Shown in pieces: positions 14,738 to 22,232 of a stretch of 39,182 bases of DNA (its first letter is position 1; each line of letters opens with the position of its first letter). The notes under the pieces are model-generated. The model was given only the letters and a program-made list of their open reading frames with translations. It had not been told where the DNA came from and searched no databases. The stretch is from SVQP01 sp045594705 (GTDB taxonomy: Bacteria > Bacillota > Clostridia > Oscillospirales > CAG-272), in assembly GCA_045594705.1 (NCBI GenBank), contig JAZNZB010000059.1, positions 1 to 39,182 on the forward strand. The letters run 5' to 3'. The position numbers and the translations under genes are program-made.

Positions 14738-15688
14738 TTACGCCAGGCGAAGTTTTCTTTTGATCACCTGTCCGTCAAAGGTGATGAACATAAACGAATC
14801 CGCGCCGGTGCCTGCGGTGATCTCATGGCCGCCCACCGTGCAGGAAAGCTCATGCGCACTCTCGATCGCGCCGGTATCAAGAATGTCGTAAACCATGCTG
14901 TTGACCACCAGCTCGTTGGTCTTGCCCACGCGGCGGTAGCAGATCTCATAATCCTCCCACTGCACGATCAGCAAAATGCGGTTCTTGACGCTGTAATCCG
15001 CGCGGTGTAGCACGGGAGAATCGTTGTTTTCGGGCTCGGGCTTTGCCTCCTCTGCCTCTGCGGGCTCTTCCCCGTCAATGCCTGCGTAAATATTCTGCGG
15101 CTGAGCATTCGCTGCTGCACCCGGCATAGTGCCAAATACGTCTACGGGTGCATTTGCGGCGATCTCCGCATCAATCCTTTTGAGCTTGTAGTGCGCAATG
15201 ATGCCGCGAATCAGCAAAAACAGCACCCATGCGTGGAAAATGTAATCCAGGATCATGGTGATGTCCGGGATAAAATACAAAAGCATAAACAGCGTGTCCA
15301 GCACGAACATCACGGTCGCTGCGATCATCCAGCCAACGCGATTTTTGGAGAACACCCAACAAAGCACGTACAACGCAATTGCGATGACAGCAGGCACCAG
15401 CATAACGAAGAACACCCACTTGGGCAGCATGTCACTTGCCAAAATACCCATCTCCGCATATTCTTCTGCCGAATACATAATACCCGTCCAGAACGCTCCG
15501 TCATATGCCATTGCATAAGGGAACGCGCAGGAAAACAGGAAATAAACACCCGCGCCGACCACAGCCAGCACGCAATTGATCACCGTAAAAATGATGGCGA
15601 CAAGCAAATTGTGACGCGCACTGTTATAGTGCATTTCATAACGCTCACCGCTCGACATGCTGCGCATGCCCGAAGTAAATCTTCCCAT
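14738..15688 (-). CDS. Membrane protein with C-terminal soluble domain, unknown function
   Basis: The 316-residue protein has four hydrophobic segments (about 28-55, 88-113, 120-145, 147-163), then a cytoplasmic charged helix (HYKLKRIDAEIAANA), a Glu/Pro-rich linker (about 205-225) and a beta-rich end domain of about 85 residues (KNRILLIVQWEDYEICYRRV ... TFDGQVIKRKLRLA). I do not recognise the domain. GGAGG upstream of ATG 15688 sets the start. Its own promoter lies at 15718-15746 and it stands alone. Confidence 0.7.
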   Translation of the reverse strand: MGRFTSGMRSMSSGERYEMHYNSARHNLLVAIIFTVINCVLAVVGAGVYFLFSCAFPYAMAYDGAFWTGIMYSAEEYAEMGILASDMLPKWVFFVMLVPAVIAIALYVLCWVFSKNRVGWMIAATVMFVLDTLFMLLYFIPDITMILDYIFHAWVLFLLIRGIIAHYKLKRIDAEIAANAPVDVFGTMPGAAANAQPQNIYAGIDGEEPAEAEEAKPEPENNDSPVLHRADYSVKNRILLIVQWEDYEICYRRVGKTNELVVNSMVYDILDTGAIESAHELSCTVGGHEITAGTGADSFMFITFDGQVIKRKLRLA

Positions 15689-15717
15689 AAGTAAAACCTC
15701 CGATTGATAATATGATC

Positions 15718-15746
15718 ATGATACTACATTCCGCTACGTTTGTCAA
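15718..15746 (-). promoter_or_regulatory. Promoter of gene 14738-15688
   Basis: On the minus strand TTGACA (15741-15746), 17 bp, TATCAT (15718-15723). Confidence 0.75.
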
Positions 15747-15822
15747 GAGCGGAAAGATTTGTCCCCTCTACCTATATAAACGCTTTTTCTGCCAAAAAGT
15801 TCACGTTTTTTTGAAATTTTTC

Positions 15823-15904
15823 AAAAAAATTTTTTTCGTAGCCCGGACGAATTGACAAGCGCAGAAAAATGATATAGAATAGAGATATCAAAACGCTTAT
15901 CAAA
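15823..15904 (+). promoter_or_regulatory. Promoter region of the isomerase/CE15 operon, with A7T7 tract and direct repeats
   Basis: TTGACA (15852-15857), 17 bp, TAGAAT (15875-15880). A self-complementary A7T7 tract (15823-15836) lies upstream of the -35 box and could act as an UP element or bend. Two TATCAAA direct repeats (15886-15892 and 15898-15904) sit near the transcription start and may bind a regulator. The 305-bp divergent gap 15689-15993 holds no gene. Confidence 0.65.
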
Positions 15905-15966
15905 GAGGCAGCAGCGTGAAATGATACCTATTCGTTCGGTATGCTGTTCACGCATAAACGATTTGA

Positions 15967-15990
15967 GCCGTCATGGGCGGCATGGAGGTT
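15967..15990 (+). promoter_or_regulatory. Hairpin-RBS leader cassette, copy 1
   Basis: GCCGTC-ATG-GGCGGC hairpin (15967-15981) directly followed by ATGGAGGTTA, which contains the ribosome binding site. Nearly the same cassette precedes the genes at 21951 (minus) and 35089 (plus). Confidence 0.6.
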
Positions 15991-15993
15991 ATT

Positions 15994-16767
15994 ATGAAAA
16001 TCGGTATTTGTGCACCGCCCCAGCATTGGGAGCTTATAAAAAACATCGGCTACGACTATGCGGAATGGAACTTCTCGGTCACCGCAGCATACACCAAGGA
16101 GCAGCTGGAGCAAACTCTGGCGCAAAAGAAGGCGCTGGATATTGCGATCCCCTCGTTCAACGGCTTTTTCCCCGGCGGCTTTGTCATGTTCGGCGAGGAT
16201 CGTGCTGCCATCGAAGCCTACGCACGCGAGTATTCGGCCAAGGGCTTTGAACGCGCCGCTATGTTTGGCGCAGACGTGGCCGTCATGGGCTCGGGCTATG
16301 CACGCAACGTGCCCGAGGGCATGGAGCTTGCCGAAGCCAAGGAACGTTTTGCATCCCTTATGTACATTTTGGGCGAGGAAGGCAAAAAGGCGGGTGTCCG
16401 CGTTGCCATTGAGCCCTTGCAAGCAAAAGAAACCAATTTCTTACACACCTTCGAGGAGGGTGCCGAGATCTGCGACATGGTCGCGCACTCCCACGTCGGC
16501 CTGACCATGGACATCTTCCACATCTGGGCAGGCGGCGAGCCGCTCTCCAATCTTGAAAAATACAAGCAATACATCTTCCACGCGCACATCGCGCGTCCCC
16601 GGGCCGACCGTCACGCGCCCGGCATGGAGGATCTGGACGATTGCCTTGTGTGGCGTGATACACTGCGCGCTTGCGGCTATGATGACAAGATCTCGCTGGA
16701 GCCCGTGTACGTGGACATCAACCAAGATGCCCCCAAGGCTTACGCCGTTTTGGAGAAATTCCGCTGA
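15994..16767 (+). CDS. Sugar phosphate isomerase/epimerase family TIM-barrel protein
   Basis: The 257-residue protein has the layout of the xylose isomerase-like TIM-barrel superfamily: MKIGICAPPQHWELIKNIGY, a VRVAIEPL strand with Glu as likely metal ligand, LTMDIFHIWAGG with Asp/His ligands, IFHAHIARPR, and a final KISLEPVYV with Glu. Such proteins interconvert or epimerise sugars or keto-acids. The start at 15994 follows GGAGGT at 15984-15989; an in-frame ATG at 15973 lies in the leader hairpin. It is 14 bp upstream of the CE15-like esterase gene, suggesting a shared uronic-acid or sugar catabolic role (inference). Confidence 0.8.
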   Translation: MKIGICAPPQHWELIKNIGYDYAEWNFSVTAAYTKEQLEQTLAQKKALDIAIPSFNGFFPGGFVMFGEDRAAIEAYAREYSAKGFERAAMFGADVAVMGSGYARNVPEGMELAEAKERFASLMYILGEEGKKAGVRVAIEPLQAKETNFLHTFEEGAEICDMVAHSHVGLTMDIFHIWAGGEPLSNLEKYKQYIFHAHIARPRADRHAPGMEDLDDCLVWRDTLRACGYDDKISLEPVYVDINQDAPKAYAVLEKFR

Positions 16768-16781
16768 ACAAGGAGATTGGT

Positions 16782-17975
16782 ATGGAAAACTACGCAGTAT
16801 CCAAGGATATGCTTCACCTGACCAAATACGAGGTGTACGGCAAGCTGCCCGACCTCTTTACCTTTGACGACGGCACGCGCATGACCTCTCCTGCAGAGTG
16901 GCCTGCACGCCGTAAGGAGATCTACAAGCAGGCAGTTGAGCTGCAATACGGGACCATGCCGCCCGCACCCGAGGTACTCGAGGTACAGGAGCTTTATATC
17001 GGCGGCAAGGGGCATCACAATACCTACCGCATCACAGCAGGCACGAAAGAAAAGCAAATCTCCTTTACCGCAAGACTGTTTTTGCCCGACTGGGGCGTCC
17101 CCACGCCTACTCCCCTGCCCCCCGTGATCGTAAACGGTGATCTTTCGTTCGAGGACATTTACGACAAGGAATACCTGCACGCTGCGCTTGACGAGGGCAT
17201 TGCCTGGATGATGTTCGACCGTACCGAGATCGTACAGGATATTCAGTTCAAAGGCCGCGGACACGGGCCTTTGCACGAGGTTTACCCCGAATACACCTTC
17301 GGTGCGATCGGCGCGTGGGCCTGGGGATATTCCCGCTGCGTGGACGCGCTGGAAAAGCTCGGCCTGACCAATCCCGAAATGGTGATCTTTACCGGTCACT
17401 CGCGCGGCGGTAAGACTGCAGCCTTGGCGGGTGCTTTGGACGAGAGAGCCGTCATCGTCAATCCCAACGAGACCTGCGCGGGTGCTTGCTCCTGCTATCG
17501 CGTCTATCTTGAGGGCAACTACATGGGCAACGACGACCCGAATCGTCCTCTGATGCAAAAAAGAAGCGAACGCCTTTGCGATCTTTGGGCAAACTTTGAT
17601 TTCTGGATGGGCCCGGATCTGGGCGAATACGCAGACCGCCCCGAGGACCTTCCCTTTGACGCACATTCGCTCAAGGCCATGATCGCCCCCCGCACGCTGT
17701 TTATCTCGGAGGCTGCAGGCGACCTTTGGAGCGGACCAATCGGCTCGTGGCAGACCACCATGGCGGCCGCAGAGGTCTACAAGTATCTGGGCGTGCCCGA
17801 AAACCTCTACTGGTACTATCGCCCCGGTGTTCACGGGCACAAGCCCATAGACGTTCGGATGCTGGTCAACATTATCAAACAAAAGACGCTGGGCACTCCC
17901 GCAGACGAAAAGTTCTTCCATACTTCTTTCGAAGAACCCGAGCTGATCTTTGATTGGCGCGCACCCGAGGCTTGA
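16782..17975 (+). CDS. CE15-like (glucuronoyl esterase family) alpha/beta hydrolase, cytoplasmic
   Basis: The 397-residue protein carries the bacterial CE15 nucleophile motif TGHSRGGKTA (Ser207) and a late GVHGHKP motif (His351) as probable catalytic His. It also shows PPVIVNGDLS and the GAIGAWAWGYSRCVDALE helix typical of the family. CE15 enzymes cleave esters between lignin and 4-O-methyl-glucuronic acid on xylan and are normally secreted. This one has no signal peptide, so it may act on an imported ester. AAGGAG (16770-16775) sets the start. It is co-transcribed with the sugar isomerase-like gene. Confidence 0.8.
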   Translation: MENYAVSKDMLHLTKYEVYGKLPDLFTFDDGTRMTSPAEWPARRKEIYKQAVELQYGTMPPAPEVLEVQELYIGGKGHHNTYRITAGTKEKQISFTARLFLPDWGVPTPTPLPPVIVNGDLSFEDIYDKEYLHAALDEGIAWMMFDRTEIVQDIQFKGRGHGPLHEVYPEYTFGAIGAWAWGYSRCVDALEKLGLTNPEMVIFTGHSRGGKTAALAGALDERAVIVNPNETCAGACSCYRVYLEGNYMGNDDPNRPLMQKRSERLCDLWANFDFWMGPDLGEYADRPEDLPFDAHSLKAMIAPRTLFISEAAGDLWSGPIGSWQTTMAAAEVYKYLGVPENLYWYYRPGVHGHKPIDVRMLVNIIKQKTLGTPADEKFFHTSFEEPELIFDWRAPEA

Positions 17976-17988
17976 TTTGTGAAAAGAA

Positions 17989-18163
17989 TGAAAAAAAGCA
18001 GGACAATGGCGCACTTGCGGTAACGCAGGTGCGCCAACGCTATTCGCCCCGGCAGTCGGGAGCAATACCACTTTTGCATAGCAAGAATACCGCGCACGGC
18101 TGTGTCGGGCATATCGCTTAATAAAAACTGCTTAATAGTTGCTGCCCCATGTCCTGCTTTTTT
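17989..18163 (+). ncRNA. Candidate structured RNA or large palindromic element
   Basis: AAAAAAAGCAGGACAATGG at the left end pairs with CCATGTCCTGCTTTTTT at the right end. Inside are at least three helices: GGCGCACTTGCG-GTAA-CGCAGGTGCGCC (about 18008-18035), CCCG-GCAGT-CGGG, and CTTTTGC-ATA-GCAAGAA. A fourth, weaker stem near CCGCGCAC/GTGTCGG completes a multi-branched shape closed by a stem and ending in a T-run on either strand. It matches none of SRP, tmRNA, RNase P or 6S signatures that I can check by eye. It may simply end the esterase operon, or be a repeat. The 286-bp gap has no protein gene. Confidence 0.35.
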
Positions 18164-18193
18164 GTACCTTTGGGAGAAAATGCCACAGGCCTG

Positions 18194-18222
18194 TTGACCT
18201 TTGTCGGTTTTTATTCTATAAT
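18194..18222 (+). promoter_or_regulatory. Promoter of the multi-module lipoprotein gene
   Basis: TTGACC (18194-18199), 17 bp, TATAAT (18217-18222). Confidence 0.8.
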
Positions 18223-18261
18223 GTAGAATGTCAAATAATAAAATTAAGGAGAATTTGCAGA

Positions 18262-20511
18262 ATGAAGTTCACCAAGATTCTGGCGCTTGCGCTGGTTGCT
18301 TTGATGATTTTCTCCGTACTTGCTGCTTGCGACGGCAACAAGACCGAAGATACCACCAATGCAGACACACAGGCACCCACAGAAAACACAACCGAGGACG
18401 TAACCACGACCCCCGAGACCACCGAGCCCGAGGATGAGACTACCGAGCCCGGCGAGGACACCACTGAGCCCGGTGAGGACACCACCGCCCCCGATGAGGA
18501 CACCACTGAACCCGAAACCTCTACCGAGGAAGAGACCACCGAGCCCGAAACCTCTACCGAGGAAGAGACCACCGAGCCCGATGAGCCCGAGATCCAGGTG
18601 ATCACGATCGCCCAGGCACTTGAGCTTTGCGGCGAAGAGGGCAACATCACCACCGAAAGATACTACATCCGTGCAACCGTCGTTTCCATTACCAATGCCG
18701 CTTACGGTGCAATGGTGATTGCAGACGAGACCGGTGAGATCTCGGTTTACGGCACCTACAGTGCTGACGGCGAGATCAACTACAGCGCAATGGAAGACAA
18801 GCCCTATCGCGGTGACGAGGTTCTGCTGCACTGCATTCTGCAGAACTATAACGGCAACAAGGAGGTCAAGAACGCCCGTCTGATCGAGTTCACCCACGTT
18901 GAGCCCGACGTTGACTTCTCCCAGTACACCGACATGTCGGTTGCTGACGCAAGAGAGGCTGAGATCGGCACCAAGATCAAGGTCGACGGCGTAGTTGCAA
19001 AGATCACCTTTGCAAACGGCTTCAAGCCCAACGGCCTGTTCTTAGTTGACGAGACCGGCTCGATCTACGTCTTTGACGGCGACCTTGCACAGAGAGTTTC
19101 CGAGGGCGACAAGATCACCGTTGCAGGCGAAAAGGATTACTGGATCTTGGAGAGTGAGCAGGGCAATGCAGCCAACTTTGGCTACAAGGGCAGCTGCCAG
19201 ATCGCATCCGCTTACTTGATGGAAAAGGACGACAGCCAGGATTATGCATTTGACAAGTCCTGGATCACCGAATCCACCATCAAGGACATTCTCGAGACCC
19301 CCGTTACCGAAAACGTGACCACCACCATCTACAAGGTCAACGCTCTTGTCAAAAGAGTGGACGGCACCGGCTTTGTCAACTACTACTTCTTTGACCTGGA
19401 CGGCGAGACCGGCAACTACACCTACACTCAGTGCAACGGCGCTGACTTTGAATGGTTGGATGCATTCGACGGCAAGATCTGCACCGTTTACATCTCTCCC
19501 ATCAACTGCAAGTCCACCGCAGGTGACTGCTTCTTCCGCCTCGTTCCCATTGAGGTCAAGGATGAAGGCTTTACCTTTGATCCCGCAAACGCTCCCGCAC
19601 ACGCACTGAAGTACTATGCAATGGGACAGTTCGACAGCGAATATGCCTCCGACCCCGCACTGGAAATGATCACAAGTGTTTCCTCTCTGCTGCTGGGCTT
19701 TGGTGAGGTCACCCTTTCCTACACCTCCTCCAACGAAGAGGTCGTATACTTCACCACCGCGGACGGCAAGACCGTCATGCATTGCGCAGCTCCCGGCACC
19801 GTAACCGTGACCGTGACCGCAACGCTTGGCGACGTCAGCGTCACCGATACCGCAGAAATCACCGTCCTTGAGCCTCCCACATTCGACTTTGTGGATGTTC
19901 AGACCGCTATCAACGCTGCTAACGGTGATGTCGTTGTTGTCAAGGGCATCGTTGGTCCTTCCCTTGTCAACCGCGACGGCTTCTATCTGATCGACGAAAC
20001 CGGTGTGATCGCGATCTTCACCACCAAAGAGGTCGTTGCCTCTGTGAGCATTGGCGACGAGATCATCATTTCCGCAACCAGAGACGTCAAGACCAAGGGC
20101 GGTGACACATACTTTGGTCAGTCCATGCTGACCGAAGTGACCGTTCTTGCCAACTATTACGGTGCTCACGAGTATTCGACCGAAACTTTCGTAACCGACC
20201 AAACACTTGCCGATATGCTCGCATTGAGCATTCTGGAAGACCACACCACCACCGTATTTGTGGTAAAGGGCAAGGTGAATTTCCCCGGCGGCTACTCCGC
20301 TCCCTCTATCGTTGACGGTGACACCACCCTTCAGCTGTACTGCTCGGGCGGTGCTCAGTACTCTTGGCTGAACCAGTTTGCTGATCAGGAGATCACGCTT
20401 GAGATCGCACTTTGCAACTGGAACGACAAGAAGGCATGGAAGGGCTGCATCCTCGCTGTTCATACCGAGGACGGCAAGGTGCTCAACACCCTCAACTTCG
20501 ACGTAAAATAA
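18262..20511 (+). CDS. Large surface lipoprotein with OB-fold-like repeats and an Ig-like domain
   Basis: The 749-residue lipoprotein has a signal ending SVLAAC (Cys23) and a long acidic Thr/Glu/Pro linker (about 27-108). Five similar beta modules follow (about 110-215, 225-325, 340-440, 558-650 and 660-749), each built on a pattern of A-L/R ... V-x-G-x-V, then F-L-x-D-E-T-G-x-I-x-V. This resembles bacterial OB-fold/YhcR-type modules. A Big_2-like Ig domain (about 470-555: LSYTSSNEEVV, PGTVTVTVTATLG) is inserted. The linker contains a perfect 33-bp tandem repeat (18511-18576). The start at 18262 follows AAGGAG; an upstream in-frame start would delete the signal peptide logic and is rejected. 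Role: probably binds extracellular polymer or nucleic acid. Confidence 0.75.
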   Translation: MKFTKILALALVALMIFSVLAACDGNKTEDTTNADTQAPTENTTEDVTTTPETTEPEDETTEPGEDTTEPGEDTTAPDEDTTEPETSTEEETTEPETSTEEETTEPDEPEIQVITIAQALELCGEEGNITTERYYIRATVVSITNAAYGAMVIADETGEISVYGTYSADGEINYSAMEDKPYRGDEVLLHCILQNYNGNKEVKNARLIEFTHVEPDVDFSQYTDMSVADAREAEIGTKIKVDGVVAKITFANGFKPNGLFLVDETGSIYVFDGDLAQRVSEGDKITVAGEKDYWILESEQGNAANFGYKGSCQIASAYLMEKDDSQDYAFDKSWITESTIKDILETPVTENVTTTIYKVNALVKRVDGTGFVNYYFFDLDGETGNYTYTQCNGADFEWLDAFDGKICTVYISPINCKSTAGDCFFRLVPIEVKDEGFTFDPANAPAHALKYYAMGQFDSEYASDPALEMITSVSSLLLGFGEVTLSYTSSNEEVVYFTTADGKTVMHCAAPGTVTVTVTATLGDVSVTDTAEITVLEPPTFDFVDVQTAINAANGDVVVVKGIVGPSLVNRDGFYLIDETGVIAIFTTKEVVASVSIGDEIIISATRDVKTKGGDTYFGQSMLTEVTVLANYYGAHEYSTETFVTDQTLADMLALSILEDHTTTVFVVKGKVNFPGGYSAPSIVDGDTTLQLYCSGGAQYSWLNQFADQEITLEIALCNWNDKKAWKGCILAVHTEDGKVLNTLNFDVK
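18511..18576 (+). repeat. 33-bp perfect tandem duplication in the lipoprotein linker
   Basis: Two identical units, 18511-18543 and 18544-18576, each encoding PETSTEEETTE. Shorter 21-bp units (PGEDTTE) precede them. Exact DNA identity shows recent slippage; the linker length may vary between strains. Confidence 0.85.
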
Positions 20512-20520
20512 TCAAAAAGC

Positions 20521-20555
20521 AACGGCTGAATCCGCATGGATTCAGCCGTTTTTTT
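20521..20555 (+). terminator. Rho-independent terminator after the multi-module lipoprotein
   Basis: AACGGCTGAATCC (20521-20533) / GGATTCAGCCGTT (20538-20550), 4-base loop, then seven T. It lies between convergent genes. Confidence 0.9.
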
Positions 20556-21951
20556 ATTCCTTCTTTTTTCCGCAGATCAACAACGTGGCCGATGTAAGCA
20601 GCGCAAAAATTCCTGCCGCGCCAAGCGCACCGCTGCAGCCCTCGCTGCCCGTTTGCTCTTTTTCGGTTTCGGTCGGCGTTGCGCTCGTTGCCTCGCCGTC
20701 CTCTGCCCGATCAGTCGCGACTGTCTGCTCAGATTCGGACGCGGAGTCATTTTCAGCCCGATCGCTCTCGCCGTGCGTCGTTTGCTCCTCGGGGGCTTTG
20801 GTCACCGCCTGCAGCACAAGATCTGCCGTGGGCGTCAGCTCCTGCCCTGCCGTAAAAATCTCGCCATCACCCACGCCCCAACCCAAAAGATCGGTCAGCT
20901 CTCCCAACGTTTCGGTCAAAAGCACTTGTTCGGGAATGGTGCAGGACGCTCCCGCTGCCACGCGGATCTCATAGGTCTCTGTGCCGTTGACCAACTGCAC
21001 GGTGTAATACGGATCAGTGGTCATGGGGGTAAACCGTTTGAGAGAGATCCAACCGCTCTGTCCGTCCGCAAGCTCTACACGCCCGTACCTGCCCTGCACC
21101 GCAGTGATGCGATACACAGCTCCCGCTGTCAGACTTGCCACCTTGCCCGTAGAGGTATCCGGACCTGCATAAGCTGAAAGCAGTCCCTTGCCCGCAATGA
21201 AAAGCCCGGGCAAATGATCCTCGGTGCGATAGTAATCCACCTCGGGCACGTCGGCTGTCTTGTATGCAATACTGCCATATCCCACAATGTAGCGATTATC
21301 CAGAGAGTATTCGTGCAGGGCGACACGGTTATCGCCGTTGCCCTCAATGGCGTATACCACACCGTTTTCGCATTTGAGCACGATGCCGATGTGGTCGGTC
21401 GCACGTGAATGCGTTGCCGTCAGGCTCTTGTAAAAGATCAAGTCTCCCTTCTTGGGTATGTAACCGTCGGTGCGGGCATGATAGGAAGCACCGTATTTCG
21501 CGCCTTGGTTGATAAACCAGTTTCTCCACGAAGCGCAGGAGACGTACATGCCGCCCGTCAGCTTTTCATCCACGCGCGCCTGGCGCAAGCACCAGTTGAC
21601 AAACGCCGCGCACCACGCATACCCGTAGCTGTAGCCGTTACCCTCGCCGTTGTCCAGCTTGCCGAACAATACGTTGTATTCCACAAAATTCTTGCTTCCA
21701 CCGGCATTGCCGCCTTCCAGATCCCCTTGGTTATTTCCCTCGTGATACCCAAGCTGAGAGAGTGCCACCGCGATGACGTCGGTCGCACCGTCGCCTGTCA
21801 GCTCGACGGCCAAGAGATTATTGTAGTACAGCGTATCCTTGTAGTCCGATGACACCTTATACGAGGGCTCGACCGCAAAAGCAACCACACAAAGTGATGC
21901 AATCGCTATGGAAGCGGCCATCAGGCCTGCGCAAATTCTCTTTAATTTCAT
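20554..21951 (-). CDS. Secreted CHAP-domain peptidoglycan hydrolase-like protein with SH3 and C-terminal Gly-Cys anchor
   Basis: The 465-residue protein has a signal peptide (1-26), a CHAP-type domain (about 50-230) with candidate triad Cys114 (YAWCAAF), His187 (TDHIGIV) and Glu203 (IEGNG), an SH3-like domain (about 250-310), a Listeria-Bacteroides-type repeat (about 318-385), a Ser/Glu/Thr spacer and the tail EGCSGALGAAGIFALLTSA followed by KKKE. Such proteins cut peptide bonds or amides in peptidoglycan. The start is ATG 21951 because GGAGGT lies 4-5 bp upstream; ATG 21972 sits inside the leader hairpin. It is a single gene with its own promoter. Confidence 0.85.
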   Translation of the reverse strand: MKLKRICAGLMAASIAIASLCVVAFAVEPSYKVSSDYKDTLYYNNLLAVELTGDGATDVIAVALSQLGYHEGNNQGDLEGGNAGGSKNFVEYNVLFGKLDNGEGNGYSYGYAWCAAFVNWCLRQARVDEKLTGGMYVSCASWRNWFINQGAKYGASYHARTDGYIPKKGDLIFYKSLTATHSRATDHIGIVLKCENGVVYAIEGNGDNRVALHEYSLDNRYIVGYGSIAYKTADVPEVDYYRTEDHLPGLFIAGKGLLSAYAGPDTSTGKVASLTAGAVYRITAVQGRYGRVELADGQSGWISLKRFTPMTTDPYYTVQLVNGTETYEIRVAAGASCTIPEQVLLTETLGELTDLLGWGVGDGEIFTAGQELTPTADLVLQAVTKAPEEQTTHGESDRAENDSASESEQTVATDRAEDGEATSATPTETEKEQTGSEGCSGALGAAGIFALLTSATLLICGKKKE

Positions 21952-21953
21952 TG

Positions 21954-21978
21954 TAACCTCCGTGCCGCCCATGGCGGC
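21954..21978 (-). promoter_or_regulatory. Hairpin-RBS leader cassette, copy 2
   Basis: On the minus strand GCCGCC-ATG-GGCGGC followed by ACGGAGGTTACA and the ATG of the CHAP protein gene. A second hairpin (GCGTGA 21992-21997 / TCACGC 22013-22018) lies further upstream in the leader. Confidence 0.6.
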
Positions 21979-22061
21979 TCAATCCAAGTTCGCGTGAATG
22001 CATAGCAGACGCTCACGCTATTCCTTTTCTGTCAGATTATAGGCTTTTTATTTCCACGCCT

Positions 22062-22090
22062 ATTATAACACAGGAAAGTCTTGTTGTAAA
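22062..22090 (-). promoter_or_regulatory. Promoter of the CHAP protein gene
   Basis: On the minus strand TTTACA (22085-22090), 17 bp, TATAAT (22062-22067). It gives a leader of about 105 nt before the start at 21951. Another TATAAT lies at 22036-22041 without a good -35 box. Confidence 0.65.
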
Positions 22091-22094
22091 TACT

Positions 22095-22230
22095 TTGGCG
22101 CGGACATGCCCTGTGGTAATATATGTGAGCCGAGGGAGAAACATGCATCAGGGGATGATGATAAAAATATTTCTCCCCGACATATTACAATTTTCCATAT
22201 AGAAAAACCGCTCGAAAGAGCGGTTTTCTT
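22095..22230 (+). ncRNA. Candidate small RNA between cysE and the CHAP gene
   Basis: A possible plus-strand promoter TTGGCG (22095-22100) and TAATAT (22117-22122) precedes about 100 nt with paired segments GGGAGAAA / TTTCTCCC and GTAATAT / ATATTAC, ending at the hairpin AAAACCGCTC / GAGCGGTTTT with a T-rich tail. The same hairpin terminates cysE from the other side. Evidence is structural only. Confidence 0.25.
22204..22230 (-). terminator. Terminator of the zapA-like/U32/amidase/cysE operon
   Basis: A 10-bp stem AAAACCGCTC (22204-22213) / GAGCGGTTTT (22218-22227) lies 3 bp after the cysE stop; on the minus strand it is followed by TCT. Confidence 0.8.
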
Positions 22231-22232
22231 GA

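Noticed and set aside
15884..15904. LacI/catabolite-type operator near the isomerase promoter
   Set aside because: The segment contains AAACGCTT but the halves are not symmetric; direct TATCAAA repeats explain it better.
17831..18112. 93-codon minus-strand frame over the structured element
   Set aside because: No RBS; overlaps the 3' end of the CE15-like gene and the hairpins; no family.
18139..18261. Upstream start extending the multi-module lipoprotein
   Set aside because: It would precede the promoter and RBS at 18194-18251 and add a Cys-rich, unlikely N-terminus before the signal peptide.
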